Source: Chromera velia (taxonomy: Eukaryota; Sar; Chromeraceae). Taken from it: a stretch of DNA of 17,627 nucleotides. The stretch spans positions 1-17,627 of the forward strand of contig JAHBMJ010001896.1 of NCBI GenBank assembly GCA_018398765.1, given 5' to 3'. The translations under genes were made by a program, and so were the position numbers. Position 1 is the stretch's first letter. The number at the start of each line of letters is the position of its first letter. Below, one piece after another: positions 7,648 through 17,481 of the stretch. Below the pieces are notes generated by a model that ran no database searches, was not told where the DNA came from, and saw only the letters and a list, made by a program, of their open reading frames with translations.

Positions 7648-10100
7648 AGAAGAGAGAGAATGAGAGAGCACCGTCTTGTGGTGACTTTGCAATGATGACA
7701 CTGATGCATGGTCATTGTCTGTTGCTGGATGGGCGTGAATTCACAACGATTTCTTCATTCATTCATTCACCTCTTGTTCTTTCTTTCATTCTTTTTCCTT
7801 TCTTTCTTTCGGAATACAGTTCAACTGGCTATCTCTTCTTAAATCAAGCAATGTCTTTCTTTCTCATTCCCAATTTTGTTTTCCGCTCTGAACGAAAAAA
7901 CAGACAGCTACAGCCACATACCCTTTGTGCAGGCACTGCTATCTCTCTCTCTCCCTCCCTCTCTCTCTCAATTGGCCTTGATTCTTTCAACAGATCCGGT
8001 CACACTGGATCCAGCCGGATTTCTTTCGCTTGTCTGTCTGTCTATCTGTCTCTTTGCATGTAGATCCATCCACACACACCAGAACGAAAAGAATTCATTA
8101 GCTTGATGGAATGAAATTAAAACTCACTCCAGCCTGTATCCATACAGAGAGAAAAGGACGAGGAGAAGAAGGAAGGATGAGGGTGCTGATGCTAAAAAAT
8201 ACTACGCATCCAATTTTGCCTTCGCAATGATTGGTTGGTGCTTCCTTTCTTCCTTCCTTTTTGCCTTCTCCTGCTCCCCACGGCGGGGATTGCTTTCATT
8301 TGCCCATCTCTCCATCCCCTTCGCCCTTCGTATGTTTCTCTTTCGCTTTCTTTTTCTTCCATAGGCTGTAAATCAAATTGTTGTTTTTCTTTCGTATTTC
8401 TCTTAGCTCCACCTGTGCATCGATCCCTTCTCGGGCCATCGTTTCTTTCGCAGACATACAAGACAGAGAGAGAGCGAGAAGATAAAAGAGAAAATGGAAC
8501 ACGCACGAGTAAGTGGACCAGAATTTGCCTTTCTGGTTTCTTTCAAATGGAAAACGGAGGGAGGGAGAAATTTCGTGCACACAGATATCAGGACAGATCG
8601 GCAGATAGAGGGAGAAGGAACGAGACAAGAAGAAAAGGGAGCTGGGACACTGACTCACCGACTAGAGACTCATTCACCCACGCACATGCACATGCACATG
8701 TAGAAGATGAAGCAGCACCCAACCAGCAAGCACAAAAAAACATCCATCAATTTTTCCCTGTATGTTACAAGCAAGCAGCCCAAGTGCGTGCGCAAGATCA
8801 GGAACGAACAAGCCAAGGAAAGGAAGGAAGAAAGCACGCACGCACGAACGAAGAAGACACCCGGGGATAGATTGAAGGAATTAAGCTTTCGAGGCTCAAC
8901 CTGCTTCTCAGCTCGGTCTTGCCAGCAAGCCAGAAAGTCGGAGTTGTTTGTGGAGGGATCAACGGACGGAGGGAGGAATTTGAATTCGGACAAGCAACAA
9001 TCAGAGAAGCTAGAAGAGAAGATTAGTCAAGCAGAAAGAAAGAAACATGGAAAATGACGGACACGCGCGGACAGAGAGCGGAAGAACAGAGAAGTGCTCA
9101 AACCGCGTCCCTTCTCGCCTCAGGCTCCTTTTTCCACTACCAAAACTCAACCCACCAACAGGCCCATCAGTTAGTTTCTGGATGGATCAATGGATGAATG
9201 GAATCATCCAGCTCTTCGTTCCCATCCAAGTCGTTTCTTGGTTCATCCGTTCCGTAATGGATTAATTAGTTTTTCTTTTACTGCCCCTCTTCTCGAGCGA
9301 GCCTTCTTGGTTTTTCCTTCGCCTTCCTTCTCTCCTCGTTTCTCCTTTCAAGCTTCGTGTTTGTTTGCTTGCAAGCGCAGAAAGAAGATGGAAGATGGGG
9401 TCGACGCGTGGAGAAAGGAGAAAGTGAACGAGCCAACGGACGAATGAATTAAAGAGGGCCAATCGGTCAGCAAGTCGATTCCTCGACACGCCCGCCCCAG
9501 TACCCGGCGGTTTCCCTTCCCCTTTTCCGTATCCCTCCCAACACGACAGTAGAATGAACACAAACAAACAAACAGACAAGCAACTCAAAGTAGTTTCTCA
9601 CTCACTCACTCACTCACTGCGCAGCGTTTTGCAACGCCGTTGGGACACCTGTATGCAACAGCCCGCATTCAGGTGCAAGCATGTAAATGGAAAAGAGGAA
9701 GAGGGCACGGACACATGAGGTAATCCTTCCGTCACGACAGTCAGTGTACACGTGTCTATGTGAACGAGCAAGATCTTTCTTTCAGATGAAGCAAAAATGC
9801 ACCGATGACTCCATGAAAACGGTACGTGCATGCAGGCGAGTGTTGTTTCGTCCATCTTTCATTTACCTCCTTATCTTTCTTTCATGTTCTGCTCCTCTGC
9901 TCACTCCGCTTCAAGTCGGTCCCAGAAATTCGATCTCTGTTTGTCTGCTTCTCTGCGCGCGTGGCTTGTTCTTCTCTCAATACAGAGATTAAAACAGTCA
10001 CCTGCCAAACTTGATTGCTTATCGTGATGATTGCATATTTCTCTCTCTACCCTTCCTGTATGTTCTGTCTGTCACAGAGAAAGAACAAACAGGGGCTGCA
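7648..10100. other. Gene-poor spacer with skewed simple-sequence blocks
   Basis: The stretch contains CATT runs (about 7757-7770), CT-rich blocks (7940-7970, 8240-8400), GA-rich blocks (8460-8660, 8815-8870), a CACATG repeat at 8683-8700 and a (CTCA)n tract at 9597-9618. The longest open frame with an ATG (8235-8870 plus, 211 codons) starts with translated pyrimidine repeat and ends in translated purine repeat, so I do not accept it as a gene. Confidence 0.5.
9597..9618. repeat. (CTCA)n microsatellite
   Basis: About five and a half CTCA units in perfect array. The same motif recurs in inverse orientation at 10437 and again at the phosphatase splice donor (15727-15756). Confidence 0.9.
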
Positions 10101-10101
10101 T

Positions 10102-10120
10102 GGGATGGGATGGGATGGGG
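10102..10120 (+). other. Potential G-quadruplex, (GGGAT)3GGGG
   Basis: Four G tracts of three or more are separated by identical 2-nt AT loops, which meets the usual definition of an intramolecular G-quadruplex. A run of ten G follows at 10140-10149. It is far from either gene, so no regulatory role can be claimed. Confidence 0.75.
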
Positions 10121-10306
10121 TGAGGTGAACTCACGTCGAGGGGGGGGGGCTGGGGATGAAAGAGCTAGGGGGAGAGGGCGAGAGCGGCGGGGGACCTATT
10201 TCTTTTCTAGACAATGAGCGAGCGAGCGAGACGGCCTTCTTTCTGTTTTTGTTTGTGCGGTTCTTCCCATACAGCTTTCAGTTGAAGAGAAGAGACGCAG
10301 GAACGA

Positions 10307-10320
10307 CGTGCACGTGCACG
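10307..10320. repeat. 14-bp perfect palindrome CGTGCACGTGCACG
   Basis: The sequence equals its own reverse complement over 14 bp and consists of alternating purine and pyrimidine. It includes CACGTG, an E-box core. There is no gene nearby that it would obviously regulate. Confidence 0.7.
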
Positions 10321-10340
10321 ACAGAGGAGAGGACGTACAG

Positions 10341-10363
10341 CCTTCCTTCCTTCCTTCCTTCCC
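10341..10363. repeat. (CTTC)n microsatellite
   Basis: Between five and six perfect TTCC-type units, the complement of the GGAA motif seen at 4979 and 13047. Confidence 0.9.
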
Positions 10364-10436
10364 GAAAAATTTCTGCCTAGCTGGAGTCACTCGTCTGCTC
10401 CTTCGTTTGTGCATTGACGGGAAGATGAGAAGAAAT

Positions 10437-10462
10437 GAGTGAGTGAGTGAGTGAGTGAGTGA
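10437..10462. repeat. (GAGT)n microsatellite
   Basis: About six perfect GAGT units. It is the reverse complement of the CTCA-type tracts at 9597 and 15727. Confidence 0.9.
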
Positions 10463-11635
10463 GCGATTGAGTGTGGACTTCTGAATTCGGTGGAATTTCC
10501 TTCTTTCCTTCCCACCTGCTTTCTTTCATACCTCACGTACCTACTTTGCTGTGGTGAGAGAGACACCGCTTCCTTCCTTCGGCCTGCGCTTGTCTTCTTG
10601 TTCTCCTCCTTCTTCTGCAGTGACGTCTGCATAAGTCAGGGAGGGCAGAAGGATCCTTCCGAGACGACTGTCTGTCGGAAGGGCCCCTCCCTGTAGGTGC
10701 TCTCTCACGGACTGATTCGATCAGTTTCCTTCCACTCATGCCGCAGCAAGCAAGCAAGGGAGGAAAGGTTCACTTACAGCCATGCTGCTACAGAGCAGGG
10801 GAAGGTGAAGGAAGGATGGTAAAATAGTGCAGTCGAAGGGACTGCTCTGATCTTCTTTCTTTAACGACAGGGAGGGACGAAGCATTCCTCCCACTCGGTT
10901 GTGGGACTCCGAATGATTGAGAATGAGAATAGAGGTGGGGGAGGAGAAGAGAGAGAGAGAAAGTAAGATAGACAGATTCCAAAGAACTTCTTTCCTTCTG
11001 CCCCTGCCTCTTTTCTTTTCCTTTCTTTTTTCTATGCTTCCATCCAGCAGACACAGAACATTCTCCCTCCCTTCCACAACGCAAAAAAAGGGACTGGAAA
11101 ATGAACCAGATGCCAAAGCTGCTGGTCATCCAAACTCGATGACACAAAACAGCAAGCATGGCAAAAAAAAAGAAACCACCCTGTAGGACCAAAGACATTA
11201 GAAGCGAGAATACTGTTTCTTTCTGTGTCGGCTGACAGACAAGCCCTGAGGGCGCATGCACAGGAAGGAAGGAGCCAAGAAGGGAACGGAGAAACAAATT
11301 AGTCTGACAGCCTGTACAAGCAACGAGAAAGTCAAAGGTGAAAAAAGAAAAAGTCCCGCGTCGCAGAAGAGCATTCAGCCAGTCAGTCACTGACCACCTC
11401 TCTCTGTCGCATCGAAACTTCACCCACCAAATCCAAAAACAAAAACAAAAGACCATTCAAGAGGGGCACCCCCTTCCGCAAAGAACATCAGACGGACGGA
11501 AAAAAGCAGTTAATAAAAAAGAAGGAAGGAAAGGAAGACAATCAAGAGAGAAAAGGACGAAAGATGGAGAAAGACAAAAAGGGAATGGGGGCTCCTCCGT
11601 GCAGTGCTTCAGCTCTCCCAAGAAAAGAAGAGTTG
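10463..11635. other. Gene-poor spacer
   Basis: Mixed pyrimidine-rich (10495-10620, 10985-11040) and purine-rich (10795-10985, 11335-11580) sequence. Open frames of up to 222 codons on the minus strand (10788-11456) are hydrophobic or Ser/Leu-rich readings of CT-rich sequence, with no recognisable family. I support no gene. Confidence 0.5.
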
Positions 11636-11657
11636 ACACACACACACACACACCACA

Positions 11658-11695
<38 letters not shown>
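11636..11695. repeat. (CA)n microsatellite with short interruption
   Basis: A CA dinucleotide array interrupted around 11653-11658 (CCACAG), followed by an uninterrupted stretch from 11659 to about 11694. It would translate as Thr/His or, on the other strand, Val/Cys alternation. Confidence 0.95.
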
Positions 11696-11696
<1 letters not shown>

Positions 11697-14595
11697 CGCA
11701 AGAAGGGAGAGAGAGGGACAGACCGGCAGGAATACAAGCAGACACAGATCGTCAGCAAGACAGACGTTCAAACAGAGAGAGAGCACATGAATGAAAAAAA
11801 AAAGGAGCCGGTCACTCTTTATGCTCGTCTGCCTGCATGCCCATCAAATGAATATATTCCTCGATAGGTCCATGTATCTATCAGCCTTTCCCCCCTTTCC
11901 GGTCCCTTCGTCCAAGTCTCCATCCCCCCGTCCACCCAGAAACCGGAGAGCCGTATGGGGACAGATGAAATTCAGTCAGCTCACTGAAAGGACAACCATC
12001 GGAGGCGGCAATTCTCCGTGCCCCCCTTTTACCTCTCTTTCACCCCTGGCGAGTCCCCTTTCCAACTGAACAATCCATAGACGGACTGGCTTCTCCCCTG
12101 CCTGCCTGCCTTGTAATAAGAGACAAAAGAAAGAAAAAAAAACGGAAAGAAACAAACTGTCATCTCTCTACCGCCCTCTGTCATGCAATCGCATCGACCG
12201 TTCCTTTCCCTTCTTGCGGTCATCCTGAATTATTCACATGATGCCCTTGACGAAGAAATGAATACTCAACCAACCAGAAGTGATCTGGAGGGTGTATCGC
12301 TCAAACTTCTTTTTCTCTTCTTCCCCATGCAGGCAGGCAGGCGGTCTCTCAAAAGAAAGAAAGAAAAGACTGAAAAGAAAAAACTTGAAGACGAAAAACT
12401 CACAAATTGAAGAATGACGAAGAACCCCCCCGAAACAGATTCGAGTTCGGGTTCCGCGCTTGTCTGAAGAATACAAAAGGACAATTCAGCAGCAAAATAG
12501 AAAGAGAGAGAGAAGGCAGATTAGATGTCAAGCGGGTACTGAATCTGCCAGCGGAAAAGACTTCAAACGCGCACACGCAGTGCAGTGCAGGGACGGAGCG
12601 GTCAGAAACTCACCCAGCAGCTGTCAAGTTGCTGACTTTTTCTGAAAGCTGCGCACGCAATCTGCTGGTAAGGTTATCAATGTGCTGGCAGACACCCGAA
12701 GGGAGCGAAGAAAGGAAAGAAGGAACCCATTGTACAGAGACGGAAAGGAACTGAAAACAGAGACACGCAGGACAAGAAACGCAAATGCGTTTCAAGCACG
12801 GGTAAGGGCGTGGTCTCGTCGTCTTACAAGATTGTTAGGTCATACTTCAAGAGGAAAAAAAAAAATGGGGCGCTAAAGGAGGTGGTGAGGGAGATAGTGG
12901 GAGGAGGGAAAGGAGAAGGTAGGTATTGATCGGTCTGTTGTTCATTCACTTCATCCATTGACACACGCACGCACGCACGCCTTCTTTCGGCTGTTGAAAT
13001 AAGCGATGGATGTGCAGATACAGAAAGACAGACAGACAGACACACAAGGAAGGAAGGAAGGAAGGAAGGAACTGGATGGACGGATATGGAGGGGCCTCAT
13101 TTTCTTCTTTTCTTTTGTCGATCGATTGAAAGAAACACTCAAGCAAGCAAGCAAGCAATCAGTCGAACGCTCCCCTCATCAACCTTCCATTCGTTTCCTT
13201 TACGAGTGAGTCAGTCAGCAGGCCGTCTCGTGTTCATGAAAAGAGAAAAAGAGGGGGAAGGGAGCAGCAAAGAGGGAGGATCGAAATCACACACATGGTC
13301 GCACGTACGCACGCACACATGCACACAGACATGAATAAGGGAGTAAACAGGGAAGGTCCAAGTAATGGTAAGAAGTGAGGGGATGCAAAAAGGGGTCAGT
13401 TGCAATTGCAGAGAGGGTGGTAGGCAGGCAGGCAGGAAGACGAAAAGACACAGCCAGCGCTTCAAAATTCGAGTCCGAGTCCCTCCCGTCCCACATGACG
13501 ATGATGCATATTTTATTTTGTCGGTTCTCTGCCCTTCTGCTTTCTTCATAGTTCGTTTCCGCACACGGAAGGAAGGAAAGAGCCGAAAAATCAAACCCCC
13601 CATTGGTGAGAAAAGAAGAGATAGACATAGCCCAGCCAGCGAGTTGAGAAAGGAGAGAGAGGGAAGATAGGCAGGTAGGCGCAGTGCAATTAATGGAATT
13701 TTAAAGTGCAGGGAAGGAAACGAGAAAGGAAAAGAGCTCCGCTTCCTACTGCTCCATTTCAGTCAGGATGGAAAATCTGGTCAGTTAAATGAAGGAAGAG
13801 TTGAATCTTCCTCTCTCCGTCCTTCCTTCGATAGTCCTTCTGTTTTCTCTGTCGGTGTATCTTTTCCCCATTTCTCTCTTCCTCTCTCTTCCTTTCTCTG
13901 TGGTTGCCTTATGTTCCGCTTCCTCTTCTTCTTCTCCTTTGTCCACCAACTGCAACAGTCACGGAGGGTCGACCAAGAGAGTTGCTTCTCCTCTCCTCTC
14001 TCCTTTGGCGTTTTTTCTTCCTTTCACGCCGACTCTATCCAAAGATTACCCCGCTCTTCTTCCTTTGATTCCCTTCCTCAAATCTTTTGTGTTCTTTCTT
14101 CATTTCTGTAGTCGTTCGTTTTATTTCTCTTCCAAGAAAGAGCCTGCCTGTGCCAATCTAACAGGCACGTACTTGCAGGACCTCAAATCAAATTAAATCA
14201 AATGAGCTGAGGTGGCGGCAAATCCCCCCAACCTCTTTTCCTTTTCCCGTCTTTTCTTCTTCTACTCCATTTCTGTGTCAAACGTCTCCAATCTCCTGAC
14301 CCACCAAATCCCGACCTCTCATGAACACAAGAAGGAAAAAGGAAAAGAAAGAGAAAAAATAATCAAATCACGCAGGCGCGTTCTTTCTATCAGACACCCC
14401 GACGCCCTTTTCGATTTCACGCAAATACACAAAGACACCCCTGCTTCTCATCACCGCCTAAGAACCTGGTTTGGGTTTTCAGCGAAGAAACCAATCCCTC
14501 CTTCCTTCCTTCTTCTTACTCCTGAATTTCTCCCGACGAAAAGGGAAAAGTCCAAACAAACAAACCACGAGAAGGAAACCCCTACCTCGTCCGTC
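11696..14595. other. Gene-poor spacer ending in the 3' flank of the phosphatase gene
   Basis: The stretch holds (GACA)n (about 13027-13043), (GGAA)n (13047-13070), AAGC repeats (about 13139-13157), AGGC repeats (13421-13436) and a strongly pyrimidine-rich block at 13800-14110. The last part is downstream of the leftward phosphatase gene. The nearest minus-strand AATAAA is at 14120-14125, about 470 nt after the stop codon, a candidate but unproven poly(A) signal. No other gene is supported. Confidence 0.45.
13027..13070. repeat. (GACA)n followed by (GGAA)n
   Basis: Four GACA units and a short CACACA stretch lead directly into about six GGAA units. It is a compound microsatellite with the same GGAA motif as the long homopurine tract. 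Confidence 0.9.
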
Positions 14596-16969
14596 CTAGC
14601 TCGTGTCTGCGCTTTCGCCCTCATTCGCGACTGCGCCCCCCGAGCAACTATTCCCCCCAACCACCTGCTGCCCTTGTTGCAACTGTTGTTTCTTCTTCAT
14701 CATCATCAAACGCTGTCTCGGGGACGCAGCCCCCCCCCCAGACGCACTCTCTCTATCTGCCTCCAACCCGCTCCGATCCCGGTCGGACTGGGCGTCCACC
14801 CCCACATGCGAGAGTCGAAAAGTGGGATCGAACTGCTGCGTTTGGGTGTGGGTGTAGGAGGACAAACCAGTACCCGATGAGGTCTCCGAAGATCCGTCAG
14901 GGGACGCAGCTCTCCTAGAGGCAGACCCTGCCAGCCTCCCCTTTTTGATCTTCACAGGGGACAAAGGATCGAGGGAGGCGGCCGTTGCGGCACCTGACAC
15001 AGACCGACCACCGGTCTCTGTCTCCTTTCCCTCCCCCTCACCTTCTGTCTCTGTCTTCCCTACTACTCCCCCATCCGCAGGAGAAGCAGCGGAGGCTGCA
15101 GCAGAGGAAGCCGCAGTCTCCTCAACTGCCGGCAAGACCACCCCGTGAAGAAAATCGAAAACCTCCGAAGGGTCCGATACCATCAAAGTTGCTTGCGTCT
15201 CCCGGACGTGCTCAGACACGAGGACCCCATACGAGTTACGGCAGTCACGAAGCGCTGCGAAAGCATCCTCGTCTGTCACATCGTCCCCGATGTAAATGCA
15301 TGCCACCTGAAAGCAAACATTTCATGAATTCACTTATATGTACCCATGTATGTATATATCTTTAGTCTTCACGTGTTCCAAAAACGCCGCAACCCTCAGA
15401 TGCAATCACAGACAGAGAACGGAGGCAGAAGCTGGTTAGAGAGGACCCCCGCATGGATCTGCTGGAGTGCAAACAGACCGATGGGGGAGGGCACGGTAAG
15501 GGTGGAGACCGGAGGCCGGCCGAGGCGGTACTACCCCACCCAAACACAGAGCATGGACCGAGGAGAGGAACAGAATCGACAGCTGGCTGGTAAAACGAAT
15601 CCCCATCTCCCAACAAACATGCAGGTGAGAGCTAGGCATGCTCTGTAGACAGAAAGATGCTTGCGGGCACACCCACACTCTCCCCAAAACACAGCGTATT
15701 CTCGATCACTATCAGTCCTTCACCCTCTCACTCACTCACTCACTCACTCACTCACTGACATCTTCGTCGTACGGGGAGATTCCCATGGCGTCCATCAGCC
15801 ACACAATGGCCCTCCCCTTGTCCCACTTGACGTTGATTTTAATCTCAAACACCTTCTTTCCATGTCCCTTCTTCAAACAAGGAAAACGGGCAAGCGTCTT
15901 GTCAACCTCCGCCTCAATCTCCTGCACCTGCTCCTCTGTAGGCACATTCCTGCAATTACACAGAAACAAACAAACATACCAAAACACAAAGAAGAGCCAA
16001 AGAAAAGAACAACTCCATCCAAAGTGCGGCCAGGGAGACTTCCTCTGAGACAAATCCTACAAAGGCATGCTCTTCTGTAAGCCTCTTCCGGCAGCACCAC
16101 AAAAACTTCCGAGAAAGAAAGTTCAGGAAGGACTCGTGGACCGAGACGGCAAAATGAATAACCTGAAAGTAAACCCCCTCTCCCGCTTTGTACAAAATAC
16201 ACATGGAACGAATGACACGCTTTCTAGACCACGCAGCACACTCCAACGGACCGATAGTGTACCGAGACGGCAAATTCGTTGTCCTCCATGTTGAAGCCCG
16301 GGATGTGGCAAAGCTTCTCGTGAATTTCCGCAGCTGCTTCCTTTAAACGAGGAATGTATTGGTCCCCAACCTGCAAACACCCAGGAAGACATTGGTGGGA
16401 CATCGTGAAAAGGAGACGACTGCAGAAGTAAGAGGGACAGGAGACAACAACCCAGAGTGAACCTCAAAACGCGACCAGCGACAACTGAAGGCTTCCTTCG
16501 TCGACGCACGGACCTGGTGATGAATGTGCTTTGTTCCAATTTCAATGTGGAACCCATGTGACGCTGCATACATGAAGTTATTCTTCTCGAAGGTGGAGAT
16601 GTTCACGAATCCCTTGATGGTCTTCAGCGCCCGTCCTGTCACGATTCCCACAGTGCAGCTGTCCGAGAGAGCCATCAGGAGGTCCCTCATGCGCTCCGGA
16701 AGGAAAGCAGCAGAGGGGTCACGCACGATGGGGGTGAGCGTACCGTCGTAATCCTGCAATGTGAAGTAAAACGAAAAGAATGACAGCAACGCAAAGAAGC
16801 ATGACCTGAATGACGATTGAATGAAAAGAGAAAGAAACCGGAGGGAAGGACGCACCAGAAAACAGAAAACCCGCTTATCGGTCAAAGCACTTCGAATGGC
16901 CGCCTTTTTGTCCTCCAGTCGTTCCACGCCGCCCGCAGCGGAGCAGTCGCTACTGCCAGAATCGGACAT
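14596..16969 (-). CDS. Trehalose-6-phosphate phosphatase (HAD superfamily), five exons
   Basis: Model: complement(join(14596..15306, 15760..15949, 16252..16370, 16514..16753, 16856..16969)), 1374 nt, 457 residues. It removes phosphate from trehalose-6-phosphate to give trehalose. HAD motif I is DYDGTLTPI (residues 39-47; D39 nucleophile, D41 acid/base). The VTGR segment at 76-79 matches the family, followed by YAASHGF. The conserved Lys lies in KWDKGRA (K199/K202 region), and the acidic motif is YIGDDVTDEDAF (226-237; D229, D230, D233). All four introns are GT-AG and join in frame (phases 0, 0, 2, 0), one joining CG+G into Arg in VHYR-NVPTEE. The ATG at 16969 gives MSDSGSSDCSAAGG and has A at -3; no ATG lies in frame upstream before the 5' region degenerates. 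The catalytic core ends near residue 284. The remaining 173 residues are an Ala/Ser/Gly/Gln-rich, apparently disordered tail. No synthase (TPS) domain is fused to it. There is no signal peptide, so it is probably cytosolic. Confidence 0.93.
15307..15759 (-). other. Intron 4 of the phosphatase gene
   Basis: On the minus strand the donor is GAT|GTCAGTGAG and the acceptor TTTGCTTTCAG|GTG, phase 0. Its first 33 nt contain the TGAG microsatellite. It separates the motif KWDKGRA...PYDED from VACIYIGDD. Confidence 0.9.
15727..15756. repeat. (CTCA)7 microsatellite at a splice donor
   Basis: Seven CTCA units plus CT. Read on the minus strand this is AG(TGAG)7, beginning four bases inside intron 4 of the phosphatase gene, and it creates several overlapping GTGAGT donor look-alikes right after the true donor. 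Confidence 0.95.
15950..16251 (-). other. Intron 3 of the phosphatase gene
   Basis: The donor is TATCG|GTCCGT and the acceptor TAATTGCAG|GAAT, phase 2. Splicing restores HYR-NVPTEE, where the family has a conserved VHYR or VHFR segment. Confidence 0.9.
16371..16513 (-). other. Intron 2 of the phosphatase gene
   Basis: The donor is CACCAG|GTCCGT and the acceptor GTGTTTGCAG|GTTGGG, phase 0, joining HHQ to VGDQYIPRL. Confidence 0.9.
16754..16855 (-). other. Intron 1 of the phosphatase gene
   Basis: The donor is TTTCTG|GTGCGT and the acceptor CACATTGCAG|GATTAC, phase 0, 102 nt. It joins RVFCFL to DYDGTLT, so the nucleophile motif sits exactly at the start of exon 2. Confidence 0.92.
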
Positions 16970-17405
16970 CTTTGTCTTTTCAACTCTACTCTGGAGTCTC
17001 TTTCTTGGCGTTTGGCAGAGCCAAATACCCAATCGAGGTGATTCCTTCCGCGCGCAGACCAGGCAAACAAGATGCCTTTACTCCAGCCGACGCCGTCCTT
17101 ACTTCCGTTTTTGCATTAGGAAAATGAGATGTCCGGGTATGAACAAACGTTCACACAAAGGAGCATGAAGAGGTGAGGAGCACTGTCGTGCTATGAAAGG
17201 ATTGAGACAGCGACTCAAAGAAAACCGTACTCTCTTCTCTTCAACCACAGGGACGAAAGCGCTGGTCACTGAATACCGCCAGACAGGTTAGTGCTAAACT
17301 GAAGGACGTTCACAGTCTCAAAAGGAAGCCTTTCAGCTATCTTTCAGCTGGAAACTTTCAGTCGATCCTCTTCCATATCTGCGTGGAGCGAAACATCTTT
17401 TCTTT

Positions 17406-17418
17406 GCGCGCGCGCGCG
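17406..17418. repeat. Alternating GC run
   Basis: A 13-nt uninterrupted alternation of G and C, about 440 bases upstream of the phosphatase start codon. Such runs can adopt Z-DNA; any role is speculative. Confidence 0.7.
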
Positions 17419-17473
17419 GGACACGCCGCCACCCCGCGCGTCTCGGCCCCAAATTGGGCCGCGGATCCGCTGC

Positions 17474-17481
17474 TGCATGCA
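17474..17481. promoter_or_regulatory. TGCATGCA palindrome upstream of the phosphatase gene
   Basis: An 8-bp palindrome followed by the related TGCGTGCA, about 505 bases upstream of the start codon. TGCATGCA-type motifs are known ApiAP2 binding sites and promoter motifs in apicomplexans. Assignment here depends on the organism being a relative, which is inferred. Confidence 0.3.

Noticed and set aside
8235-8870. A 211-codon open frame on the plus strand with a hydrophobic start
   Set aside because: The hydrophobic start is translated CT repeat and the charged end translated GA repeat. There is no domain, and no neighbouring exon with the donor type used by the real genes.
10788-11456. A 222-codon open frame on the minus strand
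   Set aside because: Its Leu/Phe/Ser-rich composition comes from pyrimidine-rich sequence on that strand, and it shows no conserved motif. Its length is not exceptional for such skewed DNA.
11636-11695. A CRISPR-like or protein-coding reading of the (CA)n region
   Set aside because: It is a plain dinucleotide microsatellite without spacers, and the genome is eukaryotic.
14819-14836. A tRNA B-box-like string (GGGATCGAAC on the plus strand)
   Set aside because: It lies inside the coding tail of the phosphatase and no cloverleaf can be drawn around it.
15362-15687. Open frames of about 80-100 codons on either strand within 15346-15687
   Set aside because: They lie wholly within intron 4 of the phosphatase gene, whose boundaries are fixed by frame and motif continuity.
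16970-17032. A 21-codon upstream extension of the phosphatase reading frame
   Set aside because: It has no ATG (it would need TTG at 17032), so the ATG at 16969 is the first usable start in that frame.
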